Of a stretch of DNA of 64,000 nt, positions 9,156 to 18,645 are shown one piece after another. The position numbers and the translations under genes were made by a program. Under the pieces are notes generated by a model that was given only the letters and a program-made list of their open reading frames with translations, was not told the origin of the DNA and searched no databases. The DNA comes from Paenibacillus lentus (lineage in GTDB: Bacteria > Bacillota > Bacilli > Paenibacillales > Paenibacillaceae), in assembly GCF_003931855.1 (NCBI RefSeq), contig NZ_CP034248.1:248001-312000 (forward strand). Direction: 5' to 3'. The first letter of the stretch is position 1; each line of letters opens with the position of its first letter.

Positions 9156-10442
9156 TTAAAATCCTCTGCTGCGCCGATCCCTGGCAGGCTCTGTATACCC
9201 TGCTGCTGCATTGGGAACCGAAGCGCCTCTGCGGCGAATTCCGGTTCTCACTTCGTTCTCTCGCATCGGCACGATAACCGAGAACATCGTCATGACCGCT
9301 GCTAGAATCAGACAGGCAAGCAGTCGGATCATCGCGTCGCCCACAGGCGATCCGTCCAAACCGTACTCCAGCAGCAGACCGGCAAGCAGGCCAGATACGG
9401 CTCCGCCGATCGTGAAGCTTCTGGCCAAAAAACGGTTATCAAACATAAGACCGAGCGACAAGCCCAGCAGCGCCCCAAGCACGAGGACAAGCACGATCCT
9501 CAAAATCGTATAATAAACGCTGTGCTCCATAAGCCCGGTGCGTTCCGTGACAAGCGTACGTTCATCCAAATTATCATAGATATGCCGGAAGACCACGGAC
9601 AGATTCGCGGCATCCGCCTCGTCGTAATAGCGGCCTCCCGTTTGACTGGCGATATCCTTAAGCAGGGAAGCCCCCTCGGAATTGCCATATCGACCAAGCC
9701 CAAGGCCAACCGTATTCACAACGACTCCTCGCCCGCGATAATCCGCTAGCACTTCAGCCGTATTGACATCGCTGAAGCCGTCGGACAGCAGAATCGCCAT
9801 AGCTCCTCTCGCACTGTCCAATCCTTTAATCTGCTCCATCCCCAATTCCAGCGCCAGCGCAATATCCGTGCCGAAATTCGTCGCCTCTAGCGCATCAATC
9901 GCAGCGTGTACTTCGTTCTTCACCCCTTGATCACGAACACGAACAAAGGGCTGAATCAGTTCAGGTTGGTCATTGAACACAATGACGGCCACCTGCTTGC
10001 TGCTGTCCATCTGATCCACGAACGACTTAGCCGCTTCATAACGCAAATCATCCGGATCCGTCTCCATCATACTTCCTGAGTTATCGATAATGAGCACAAT
10101 ATCCTTCACGGTCTTCGCCCGGCCGACATTCAGCTCATAGATAAATTCGAATGCTGTTCCCGCCAGAAGGAGCATCACCAGTGTAGCCGGTACAAGCAGC
10201 TTCCAGGAAGTGCCCATGTACCTTTGTCTCCAGGATAACCCGTTCAGCCGGGGAGAGATGACTTCCGCAATCAAGCAGAACAGGCCGATCGAAAGGGCAA
10301 GTATGCCAAAATAAAGCCCGATCAACAAAATTCCAGGCATCCGCCCGAACAGCTGCCCTAGCAGCACCTCGCCGATCACGAAACCGACAGCCCCGCCGAT
10401 CAGGCTGAATAGCACTAACAGCCAGTTTATTTTACGCTGCAT
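9156..10442 (-). CDS. Membrane protein with VWA domain (first VWA of cassette)
   Basis: The product is about 428 aa. Three N-terminal membrane helices (roughly 7-30, 37-62, 83-102) are followed by a von Willebrand A domain with a complete-looking MIDAS start, DNSGS (D120-x-S122-x-S124), and LLSDGFSD for the later metal ligand. Three more helices and a basic tail (RRRGASVPNAAAGYTEPARDRRSRGF) end the protein. VWA domains bind a divalent ion and mediate protein contacts, so this is probably a docking protein on the membrane. I chose the ATG at 10442, preceded by GGAAGGAAG; a TTG at 10463 with AAGGAG is an alternative start. The gap to the upstream gene is under 100 bases. Confidence 0.75.
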   Translation of the reverse strand: MQRKINWLLVLFSLIGGAVGFVIGEVLLGQLFGRMPGILLIGLYFGILALSIGLFCLIAEVISPRLNGLSWRQRYMGTSWKLLVPATLVMLLLAGTAFEFIYELNVGRAKTVKDIVLIIDNSGSMMETDPDDLRYEAAKSFVDQMDSSKQVAVIVFNDQPELIQPFVRVRDQGVKNEVHAAIDALEATNFGTDIALALELGMEQIKGLDSARGAMAILLSDGFSDVNTAEVLADYRGRGVVVNTVGLGLGRYGNSEGASLLKDIASQTGGRYYDEADAANLSVVFRHIYDNLDERTLVTERTGLMEHSVYYTILRIVLVLVLGALLGLSLGLMFDNRFLARSFTIGGAVSGLLAGLLLEYGLDGSPVGDAMIRLLACLILAAVMTMFSVIVPMRENEVRTGIRRRGASVPNAAAGYTEPARDRRSRGF

Positions 10443-10536
10443 ATACTTACTTCCTTCCCACAAATATTCTCCTTGCGTGCCGCCCCCCCCGGCTGAACAT
10501 TCTCAACCCGCGGGCGCAGCAAGTCTACGCAGGCGA

Positions 10537-13080
10537 TTAACGCAGCTTGGGCAACAGAGCCCGATCTATTCCGTGAAATTCATAACCGTTCTGCGAATAA
10601 GTTTCATAGTAAACTTTTCCGTTCAAGTAATACATCAAGTCTTCGAGGTGGAAGCCGCCCATCAGATTCAGCTTCTCCAGACCACTGCTTCGCTGTTCAT
10701 GCACGCAGCCCAGCTTGTAAATCCGCGATGTCTCGTCAGCCTGGAAAATATGCCGTACCAGCTCGCTCGTATAGTCGCCGAACACGTACTTTTCCTCATA
10801 GCGATGCTCCTGCGTGTAATCGTACAAACGAACCTGAATCGCGGCGTTGTCCTCCAGAATACGGTACAGCTTCTTGAACAGCTCCTCCTTAGTCAGAACC
10901 GTCTTATTGCCATACTCGACCGTCACATTGGCGCGCTGCAGCAGCTCTTCCTCAAAGGTACGCTTAAACAGCGGCGAAGCCAATATCGTCTGCTTGCAGA
11001 CCTCGATCAGCCGATCCGTCAGCCCTTCCGGGCCGTTCTCCATCAATCGGCGCGAGTCGCCAAGGGCACCCTCTGCAAAGAACGCATGGCGTCCCCTTTT
11101 CGTCTCCCACTGCTCCATCAATTCGGCGGTTACCCGCTCGTAGTACTCCATGATGTTCTGGCCGATATAGTCGTCTGCCGTCTTGATGCTGCTAAGCGCT
11201 GTTTCGCGCAGTTCCCGCTCCAGCGCTTCCAGCTGCATGATTTCACCTTGATATCGACCATGCAGCATCTGCAGGGCATCCTCGAGCTTCGTAACGAGCT
11301 TTAACTTCAGCTCCAGCTTCAGAATATCCCGTCTCCGGGAATAAACGTTATCGAATAAATACCGAATCAGACTGCGCAAATTATGCCGATCCATCAGCGG
11401 GACGCGTGGAAAGGATTGCTCCTCCACCCGGCCTTGGCGGAACTGCTCCAATTCGGCCTTGGCCGAGGCCAGCAGCAGCTCCGTCTCACGGCGGCTATTG
11501 CGCAATTGAACGGCTACGCCGCCGTCCTCCTCGCCCGTCCAGGCGGCCAGAGCATAGAGCTGGACATCCGGCCGCTGTTCGAGCGAACGAGTTACTGCCT
11601 TATCCAGCCAGTCCGCTGCACCCAATTCCTTCAAGTGCCGCGCCGCCTCCTCCTCGAAATTGCTGCGGAAGAACGCCTCTCCGCCTCCGCCGAACAGTGT
11701 CTCCTCCGCTTCCCGGAGAGACAGCTTCCGTATAGCTGAATAGCTCACATCGTTCGTCATCAGACCGTGCATTTCACTAAGGCCCTCTGCTGAAGGCAGC
11801 ATGCCCTCGACAGCCCGCTCCAACGCGGCTGCATCTAATCCGAAAAAGCTCAGCTTTTCGGCCCCGCTCAGCGGCGGCTCCTGCTTCATCCGCTTCAGCA
11901 GACCGTGATAGAAGTGATAAATCACCGCAAGGGCAATCGATTGGTTCGGACGCTTCACCTTGGATAGTCCGGCCGAGACAAAGCCCTGGCGCCCGGACTC
12001 CGTCATAATATTGTTCTTAAATGAAGTGTTATTATAAGCCGGGTTATTAGCGCCCCAGGCCTGCTCCTTCTGCTGTCTGTTCTTAAGAAGACTGATATGC
12101 GAAATAATTTCATAGCAACTCTGCATACCGTTTAACGAAGCGATCCCCCGCTCGTCCCGATCAGACAGCACGTAAACGAGATCAAACAACGGGGAGGGCG
12201 AGTGAGTAACCGGGATCGAGATGCCATCCTCCGTCACGTGAAGCGGGGCGCTAAACTCGTAATCCAGCTGCTGCATCAGCTCCAGTTCACGGAGAAAAGC
12301 CACGCCCAGCGAGCTGCTGTAGCCGAATGCCTCCGCTCCCTCGCGTTCGCTGATCAGGGCGTACAGGTCCATTTGTACCGCCTTGAACGATTGCCGGAAA
12401 ATCGCTTCCGCGAGGAGCGAAATTTCCGGTACAAACACATTTAGCGGGTCATCGACCCGCGTAATGATCGAGAGGCGGACCCGGTCAAAGGACGGGTACA
12501 GCCTCCCATACTCGGCTAGAGCACCGCTCGCCTGCCGCAAAACCCGGTTCAACGCCGGCAAGCCCTCGGCTTCCTCGTAGAACTGCCGATAGATGTCACG
12601 GCGCGCGGCAGGCGCAGCCGAGCCCTCCTGCAACGTAACCGGGATACGGTAGTGCAGGAGACGGGGCGAGTGGGGAGCGCCGGACTGGCTGAATACGCTC
12701 CGCCCTTGCATTCCCGCCGTGCCATATGCCGTCGGCTGCTCAAAAGGTGCTGCCGGCTCCGGGGCGGGCGGCTCCCATCCCTGAGTCTGCTGCCCCTCCT
12801 GGCCTCGCTGCCCGATAGGACCATCTTGACCGCTACTAACAGCGAAATTGGCAGCAGATTCACTCTGCGCTCCAGCATGAATATATATCAGGCCCTCGCT
12901 GTTCTCCCATTTCTTCTCATTCATTAGCATGATCGGCTCTATGGCCTCTTTGCACTTGTCTCCGATAAACAAAAACACCGCGGGATAATGAATGCTGCTC
13001 TGATCGTCGCCCAGACCCGTGCTGCGCTCCTCCGCCAGGTCATAGGCAGCAGCGAATTGCTCCAGCTTTTGTCTGACCAT
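10537..13080 (-). CDS. 847-aa partner protein of the tubulin-like GTPase, unknown function
   Basis: The ATG at 13080 shares one base with the stop codon of the tubulin-like gene (TAATG), so the two proteins are probably made in fixed ratio. I recognise no domain. The first ~75 residues look like a folded alpha/beta unit (HYPAVFLFIGDKCKEAIEPIM). A Gly/Gln/Pro-rich linker (about 90-130) follows, then a long mostly helical protein with a coiled-coil-like segment around residues 540-680. No membrane helix is seen, so it should be cytoplasmic. In such clusters large partners of tubulin-like proteins are common but uncharacterised. It might bridge filaments to the membrane VWA proteins. Confidence 0.6.
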   Translation of the reverse strand: MVRQKLEQFAAAYDLAEERSTGLGDDQSSIHYPAVFLFIGDKCKEAIEPIMLMNEKKWENSEGLIYIHAGAQSESAANFAVSSGQDGPIGQRGQEGQQTQGWEPPAPEPAAPFEQPTAYGTAGMQGRSVFSQSGAPHSPRLLHYRIPVTLQEGSAAPAARRDIYRQFYEEAEGLPALNRVLRQASGALAEYGRLYPSFDRVRLSIITRVDDPLNVFVPEISLLAEAIFRQSFKAVQMDLYALISEREGAEAFGYSSSLGVAFLRELELMQQLDYEFSAPLHVTEDGISIPVTHSPSPLFDLVYVLSDRDERGIASLNGMQSCYEIISHISLLKNRQQKEQAWGANNPAYNNTSFKNNIMTESGRQGFVSAGLSKVKRPNQSIALAVIYHFYHGLLKRMKQEPPLSGAEKLSFFGLDAAALERAVEGMLPSAEGLSEMHGLMTNDVSYSAIRKLSLREAEETLFGGGGEAFFRSNFEEEAARHLKELGAADWLDKAVTRSLEQRPDVQLYALAAWTGEEDGGVAVQLRNSRRETELLLASAKAELEQFRQGRVEEQSFPRVPLMDRHNLRSLIRYLFDNVYSRRRDILKLELKLKLVTKLEDALQMLHGRYQGEIMQLEALERELRETALSSIKTADDYIGQNIMEYYERVTAELMEQWETKRGRHAFFAEGALGDSRRLMENGPEGLTDRLIEVCKQTILASPLFKRTFEEELLQRANVTVEYGNKTVLTKEELFKKLYRILEDNAAIQVRLYDYTQEHRYEEKYVFGDYTSELVRHIFQADETSRIYKLGCVHEQRSSGLEKLNLMGGFHLEDLMYYLNGKVYYETYSQNGYEFHGIDRALLPKLR

Positions 13081-16000
13081 TATTTCAACCTTCTGCGAAT
13101 ATCATTCAGCTTTGTGGCGACCTGCTTATAGAACTGGTACATCTCTTCCCCGTTCGCCAGCTCTACCTTCTCATATTCCAGCGAGTCCCGCCCCTCCTGG
13201 AATCGTTCGGCCAGCTCATCCAGCGTTTGCAGCAGCGGCTGGATATCCTCCGTCGCTGTCAGCTCTGCATCACGACGCGCTGCTTTGCGCATCAGCACGC
13301 TGCGGTTCTTCTCATCCAAGCCGCGGAAATGCGTAAATACCTCGTATTCTACATAATTACGGCTCTTCATCAGATTGGCGAACGGCTCCCATGCCTCTTC
13401 CTCAGGATCGCGGTCATAGACGTAGAGCGCGCCTTTTTTCGTAATCGTTTCGGTATAGAGCGCCTCAATGAACTGCTCTAGCCACTTTTCTTCATCCTGA
13501 TGCTGCTCCAGCACGGCATCCAGCTTAGCCGCCATAGCTGCAATCTCATCATACTTGGCAATCTCCTGGCGCACGCGGGCAATCAGCTCCGGAGAACGAA
13601 TCAGGTTCTCTTTAGCCAGTTCCTCGTTAATGCTGCCGAAGATATCCTTATCGCCTTCCTGCGGCAGCCCTTCAGCCAACAGACGTCTAAGCTCGACCAC
13701 CGCACGCTTCACTTCGCCCAAGTTCGGCTTCGGCGCCTCGAGGCGCATATCATAAGCGTCCAGCTTGCTCTTCAAATCAAACGACTTCGTAAATACGACC
13801 GAATAGCGGTTGCTCGTATTGTGGTCGACGTCTTTTTCCACAATCACCTTCAGCTCGAGCGCTTTGGCAAACTCCTCACGCACGCGGGCATTGTAGCTCT
13901 GCACCCGAGAGTTGGTGTACGTGTCGCCCCACGATTTCTCTGGAATCGGCGATGGCAGATACGTCCAGTTGTTCTTGTCCGTCTGAACCAGATGACGCCC
14001 AATCCCTTCCTTATCGAGAATCGTCCGCTCGTAGCTCTCTTCATATACCTTCAGCGGCGTATAGACGAACAATGGCACACCATTGCGCGTATTCAGCCAG
14101 AAAATCCGGTTCTTCACTTCGCTTTCCTTAACTGTGAAATGAGATTTGCCGACCGCATTGTTCTGGTAATTGCGAATCCCCTTGAGAATGCTTGGCGCCT
14201 GCACCGGGACCGATACGAAGCCCCAGGAAGGGAAATGCAAGTTGCCTGTACTGTTGGACAGATGGAAGACCGGGACGGCTTCCTCATCCAGCTTGCTGGC
14301 AATGAAGCGCTCGACGAACTTCTCGATCGACTCATCCTGCCCGTATTTGATGACCAGGAAATCCTCCATCGACTTCGTAATCAGATCGCCAAATTTCTCG
14401 GTCAGGAAGTCAGAGATAGAGCTAACGATATCGATCTCCTGCTCCTTCACCCACTGGTTCGAATTGTTCAGCAGCTCCAGGGAGAAGTCGCGGATTAGGT
14501 CGTCAACGTCCTTCTGATCCATAATACCGCTAACGACCTTGGAAATATCCGGTACGCTGACGATATTCCAATAGTACGTCTTGTTGCCTTTATGGTCGAC
14601 CTGCTCCTCGCCGCTCGTTAGAATGTCCCCGTTCTTGGAGAAAATCGAGCTCAGCGCATTCAGGATTTCCGTAAAGACGCTGTAAATCCGGTTGTTCTCC
14701 TGATTCAGCAGCTGGTATAAATCCTCGTAGAATTCAATCATTTGCTCTGTGCGCTCAACGTCGGCATGCAGCCAATATTCATGGATCTTTGCTTCAATAT
14801 AAGCGTTCTTCTTCTTCTCCTTGGACACGAATGCACTCTTCGCATCGCCCAGCTTCTCGTGCGCTTGATCCTGCGCCGCCTCAATGTCGCGTGGAATGCG
14901 GAGCAGGTTCTCGCGCAGCGTCTCAATATAGGAGAGAAGCATCTTCAGCAGACAAAAGCCTTTTTCCGTATAAATCAGGCGTGACACATAGAACGGTCCC
15001 TGCTCCGGATGCAGGAACAGACGGCGGATCTGGTCGCTGAACTGCTCCAGCACCTCGCCGGGCAGCTGCTTCTTCGCTTTGATGTACTCTTCCCTTGCCC
15101 GAGCCAGGAACGTCTGTTCCAGCTCCGTATCCATGTTCACGACCTGGGATTTGACTACATTCGCGTAGCTTAACCGCTCGCTGTTCTCGTAGCCGGGCAG
15201 CGGCTCAGGAACGCGGGACTCGAACGTCTTAATCATACTCTCAAGATCGATCCCCAGCTTGCGGGCAAATTTCTCAACGTCTTCCTGGCTCGGCCCCTGC
15301 TGAAACATTTTCTCCATTTTACCGAACAGACGATACGCCAAATACGTGGTCATTTCCTCAATCGGCAGCACCGCGGAGGATGCCCCAATAATGTTGTATT
15401 CATAGTTCGCCGGGTACACCTTGTTCATTTGCGCAATATTTGTGCGAATATTGCTGATATAGTCGTGGATTGCGAATTCCTCGCCGGACTGCTTCTCCTC
15501 GCTTGCCATGAAGTTCGTAATGTTCTCTGCGGTCACGTTCATGCAGTAGTCATAGGCGTTCTCCAACAGCTTGCCCTCAGTATTCGTTGCCGAAATAAGA
15601 TGGCATAAATTAAACGGCGGCAATGGAGAATTGACGGTCAGAATGTTGCCGTACTGCTGTTTGAACCGCTCTCCGCGGCTGTCCACGTTCATCCAATAGT
15701 CGAGCTCTTTCAGCGCCGCATAGCCGTTCTTCTTGATGTACTCGCGCGTATGCTCGCTCAGACTCTTGTTGGACAGATTGATGTCCGGCGTGAACAAATA
15801 ACCAAGCGTATTCACCCGGTCGATCCCTGCCGAGCCATGATCGCGCTCGATGATGCCGCGCACGATATAAGCGATGTCGAGGAAGCAGCCGCTTCCCGTC
15901 CCGCCTGACAGACCAGTCAATAAGAACACCATCAGCTTCTTGTTCGTGCCTACGGATAGCGTTTTGATTTTCTTGTCAATCGCCTGCACGACTTGATTGA

Positions 16001-16469
16001 TCTTCGTGAATAGCAGCAGCCGTCCCGCCTGCCGTACACCCGCCGCCCCGTTCATGCCATCCGTAATGCTGAGCTCCGGGGAGAGCCAATCCGTAATGTA
16101 CGGCTCCAAAATACTGCGGTTCTGCAAGAGCCCCCCGATTTCCGGATTGGACAGCAGAACAAATTCATTGATCGGGTCGAGTCCGATTCCTTTGTAACGC
16201 TTTGTGCGATCCTGTTCGTTCGTCTCAAACGCCAGAAACTCCACATTGTCGGGTTTGTCGCGCTTCTTCTTGGACAACGGATCCTCCGGCAGCTTAAAGC
16301 GGCGGTTAATCTGATATTTCAAACGAAGCAAAGCATCGATCCCCGTGCCGCCAAGTCCAATGATGAGAATCGGATTGTCGATCGTATCGACGCGGATTTT
16401 GTCGCTGACGATGCCTCCACCTAGTGACACGTCCAGTTGCTGAATATGCTCTCTGACTATCGGTTTCAT
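13080..16469 (-). CDS. Tubulin/FtsZ-superfamily GTPase-like protein, large form
   Basis: The 1129-aa protein has a tubulin-type nucleotide-binding core. The N-terminal glycine loop is GLGGTG (38-43). The tubulin signature GLSGGTGSG lies at 186-194, in the order and spacing expected for the Tubulin_2-like family. The remaining ~700 residues form a long extension with charged helical stretches (for example around 520-560), so the protein is about three times the size of FtsZ. No membrane segment is seen. It follows the VWA gene by 19 bases and overlaps the 847-aa partner gene by one base. Nucleotide-dependent filament formation is inferred from the superfamily, not shown. It is not the cell-division FtsZ: it lacks the usual size, tail and dcw neighbours. 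Confidence 0.8.
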   Translation of the reverse strand: MKPIVREHIQQLDVSLGGGIVSDKIRVDTIDNPILIIGLGGTGIDALLRLKYQINRRFKLPEDPLSKKKRDKPDNVEFLAFETNEQDRTKRYKGIGLDPINEFVLLSNPEIGGLLQNRSILEPYITDWLSPELSITDGMNGAAGVRQAGRLLLFTKINQVVQAIDKKIKTLSVGTNKKLMVFLLTGLSGGTGSGCFLDIAYIVRGIIERDHGSAGIDRVNTLGYLFTPDINLSNKSLSEHTREYIKKNGYAALKELDYWMNVDSRGERFKQQYGNILTVNSPLPPFNLCHLISATNTEGKLLENAYDYCMNVTAENITNFMASEEKQSGEEFAIHDYISNIRTNIAQMNKVYPANYEYNIIGASSAVLPIEEMTTYLAYRLFGKMEKMFQQGPSQEDVEKFARKLGIDLESMIKTFESRVPEPLPGYENSERLSYANVVKSQVVNMDTELEQTFLARAREEYIKAKKQLPGEVLEQFSDQIRRLFLHPEQGPFYVSRLIYTEKGFCLLKMLLSYIETLRENLLRIPRDIEAAQDQAHEKLGDAKSAFVSKEKKKNAYIEAKIHEYWLHADVERTEQMIEFYEDLYQLLNQENNRIYSVFTEILNALSSIFSKNGDILTSGEEQVDHKGNKTYYWNIVSVPDISKVVSGIMDQKDVDDLIRDFSLELLNNSNQWVKEQEIDIVSSISDFLTEKFGDLITKSMEDFLVIKYGQDESIEKFVERFIASKLDEEAVPVFHLSNSTGNLHFPSWGFVSVPVQAPSILKGIRNYQNNAVGKSHFTVKESEVKNRIFWLNTRNGVPLFVYTPLKVYEESYERTILDKEGIGRHLVQTDKNNWTYLPSPIPEKSWGDTYTNSRVQSYNARVREEFAKALELKVIVEKDVDHNTSNRYSVVFTKSFDLKSKLDAYDMRLEAPKPNLGEVKRAVVELRRLLAEGLPQEGDKDIFGSINEELAKENLIRSPELIARVRQEIAKYDEIAAMAAKLDAVLEQHQDEEKWLEQFIEALYTETITKKGALYVYDRDPEEEAWEPFANLMKSRNYVEYEVFTHFRGLDEKNRSVLMRKAARRDAELTATEDIQPLLQTLDELAERFQEGRDSLEYEKVELANGEEMYQFYKQVATKLNDIRRRLK

Positions 16470-16488
16470 ATACGCTTCCCCCTCAAAT

Positions 16489-18300
16489 TTATACCAGGTA
16501 CTCTATGAAAATCGTCTTATCGATATGCTGCAGCGGCAGCGTAATTCTATCTCCGCTCTTCAGCTCCAATCCCGCGCTGGCATCTACAACCCGTCCGGAC
16601 TTCTCGACCGGAGCTGCCGAACCGTTGCGCAGTAGAATCCGATCTGCTTTCGCCGGGGTAAAGACGACCTTCTCGGTCTCCTTTAGCTCCGGGGCAAGCT
16701 GCAGCAGCTGATGCAGATTGAATTTACCCTTGAAGGCGTTCAGCTTCTTGTACTGCGGGAACGACTTCTCATGCGTATTCTCATCGCGGATTTCGATGAC
16801 GATTTGCCCAACGAAGCGGCGGTTCGCCTTTTTTACTGCCGCCGCAATGAAGTAAGCGGCTGCCGCGAGAACAGCTGCGGCTATGGCCGAGATGACAACG
16901 GTAAGCCAGGGAAACGGCTTCTTCTCTTCATCGACAGCCGGCGTTGTCGGCTTCGTCGCAGCTGCTCCTCCGGAAGCTGCTTTAGCACTGATTGTCAGCG
17001 GCTCGGACTCCCGATAGAAGCTGCGCTCCTCAGCGCGCACCTTCAGCTCGTAATCATGGGCTTCGGGAATTTCGAATGTTCCCTCGAATTTATCGCCCGT
17101 GTTGTTCAGCTTGATTTCCTCTGTCTGACCGCTGTCCATATCCTTCGCGAGCAGTACAGCGTTCATATTCTTATATAGTTCGGCCGTTTGCAGCTTCTGG
17201 CCGTTGCTCGTCAGATACGCCCCGATCTGTACCTTGTCACCAGGCTTATAGCTTCCCGCGGTAATCGGCTCCATCTCTAGCTCCAGGTCGTAGTTGAAGA
17301 CGAGATTAATGTCAATTTTATCCTTGGAGGCTCCCTTGACCCGCAGCTTCCAATCGCCCTCGGCCGGATTCAGCAGCTTTATGAGGGAATAGCTCTTCGA
17401 CTTCGACAACAGCACTTCGTCCGACGGAACCGCTACTTTGTCCCCGGCAGGGTTCACCAGCTCTGTCTCGACTGGCTTTGCTGACATGATTGAGATATTC
17501 GCTTCAATCACATTCGCGTTAGGTACATTGACCGTAACTTCCTGGAAGCTGCCCGTCCCCGTCATGGTCTGGATGGGCACGATTTTCAGCTTCAGATGGC
17601 TGGCAAAAATTTCACTAAGTATACGTGGAAGATCATCCGCTGAGCTAGTCGAGAAAGCCTTCGCCCCCGTCTGGTTCGCGAGTTCTTCCAGCGGCGCCTT
17701 GTTCAGCTTGCCATCAGCGTTCAGTCCGATCGTGTAAATGGGAATGCCCGCATCCTTCGCCTCTTCAACCGCCTTGCTCAGCTCCTGATCCGATGCGCTT
17801 TGCGTCCGTCCAGAGCTTTTGTTGAAATCATTATTGCCGTCTGCAAGCAGAACGATCATCGGCTCGTGATTGGGGTCAGCACTTTTTTGCAGCACCTTGA
17901 CCGCTTCTTTAACACCCACCGCGATATCGGTGTACGGTCCCCGATCCAAACCGTCAATGAAATCCTTCAAATCCTGCTTATCCTCAGGCGTTTTGATTTC
18001 AAGCAGCGCCTTCTCCCGCTGTACTTTGTCGGTGAAAGCAATAATTCCCACCTTATCGCCTTGAGCGGACAGCATATCGATGAACATCTTCATCGCTTCA
18101 TTGCCGACTTTATTCGCATCGCTCGTCTTCATGGAATTACTCACGTCGACAACGAGTACCGCATCAATGCGCGAGCCTGGCTGACTCCCCTGCGCGGCAG
18201 GCGCAGCCCCGTAAATCTCGGAGCCTAGCGTAGAAACGAGTAACCAAAAGACCATGAAAGCCGTTAATATACTTAAAGATTGCTTGTAACGCTTCTGCAT
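16489..18300 (-). CDS. Exported VWA protein with single C-terminal membrane helix and cytoplasmic domain
   Basis: This is the first gene of the leftward operon, 603 aa. A signal peptide (residues 1-31, ending near YGA) leads into a VWA domain with the MIDAS motif DVSNS (D52-x-S54-x-S56) and LLADGNND. Two beta-sandwich-like stretches follow (about 240-430). The membrane helix at 463-490 is PWLTVVISAIAAAVLAAAAYFIA, then a basic stop and a ~110-residue cytoplasmic domain (RRFVGQIVIEIRDENTHEKSF to the end), which looks like an all-beta, FHA-like fold. The predicted topology places the VWA outside and the beta domain inside, suited to signalling across the membrane. AAAGGAG supports the ATG at 18300. 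Confidence 0.75.
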   Translation of the reverse strand: MQKRYKQSLSILTAFMVFWLLVSTLGSEIYGAAPAAQGSQPGSRIDAVLVVDVSNSMKTSDANKVGNEAMKMFIDMLSAQGDKVGIIAFTDKVQREKALLEIKTPEDKQDLKDFIDGLDRGPYTDIAVGVKEAVKVLQKSADPNHEPMIVLLADGNNDFNKSSGRTQSASDQELSKAVEEAKDAGIPIYTIGLNADGKLNKAPLEELANQTGAKAFSTSSADDLPRILSEIFASHLKLKIVPIQTMTGTGSFQEVTVNVPNANVIEANISIMSAKPVETELVNPAGDKVAVPSDEVLLSKSKSYSLIKLLNPAEGDWKLRVKGASKDKIDINLVFNYDLELEMEPITAGSYKPGDKVQIGAYLTSNGQKLQTAELYKNMNAVLLAKDMDSGQTEEIKLNNTGDKFEGTFEIPEAHDYELKVRAEERSFYRESEPLTISAKAASGGAAATKPTTPAVDEEKKPFPWLTVVISAIAAAVLAAAAYFIAAAVKKANRRFVGQIVIEIRDENTHEKSFPQYKKLNAFKGKFNLHQLLQLAPELKETEKVVFTPAKADRILLRNGSAAPVEKSGRVVDASAGLELKSGDRITLPLQHIDKTIFIEYLV

Positions 18301-18495
18301 AATCGTGCTCCTTTATTTTGGTTTCGGATAGTATAATTGTACTAGAGCTTTAATCATTGTAATCAATATTCCTTAAAAAAAGGTTAAGAGGTTGAAAAGA
18401 TTCGCCCCTAAGTTTCGTCAATTTCTACCAAGTCTAGCGTTGTCCATATGATATAATTAATACCTTCATAATTCAATTACGAAAGGAAGCTGCAT
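18301..18495. promoter_or_regulatory. Divergent promoter region of the GTPase-tubulin-VWA cassette
   Basis: All leftward genes (3.9-18.3 kb) and rightward genes (18.5-21.4 kb) start from this 195-bp gap. Leftward, TATACT (18330-18335, complement) is a candidate -10. Rightward, TATAAT (18452-18457) is a candidate -10. Neither has a convincing consensus -35, so an activator or alternative sigma factor is possible. Ribosome sites are AAAGGAG for the leftward gene and GAAAGGAAG for the rightward one. No long inverted repeat is seen. Confidence 0.5.
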
Positions 18496-18645
18496 ATGGT
18501 TACATACGGATGCCTGGCCCTTTTGTTTCTCTTCGTTATCACGAAGTCCATTCTATATTACACGCGCAGAAACCATATCATCGCTCCCCAGGAGCTTGAC
18601 ACACGATTACTGCAGCTAATTAACCATGAAGAGAGAGAGCCATGA
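18496..18645 (+). CDS. 49-aa membrane peptide, first gene of the rightward operon
   Basis: The small frame starts with ATG after GAAAGGAAG. It encodes one membrane helix (LALLFLFVITKSILYY) and a basic then acidic tail ending NHEEREP. Its TGA overlaps the ATG of the next gene (ATGA), the sign of translational coupling, so I regard it as real despite its length. The function is unknown. By position it is part of the cassette and could be a small membrane subunit or regulator. Confidence 0.6.
   Translation: MVTYGCLALLFLFVITKSILYYTRRNHIIAPQELDTRLLQLINHEEREP

Noticed and set aside
13500-14498. 332-codon forward frame opposite the tubulin-like gene
   Set aside because: Antisense shadow of a strongly coding region; composition rich in Leu, Arg and His is typical of complement frames.
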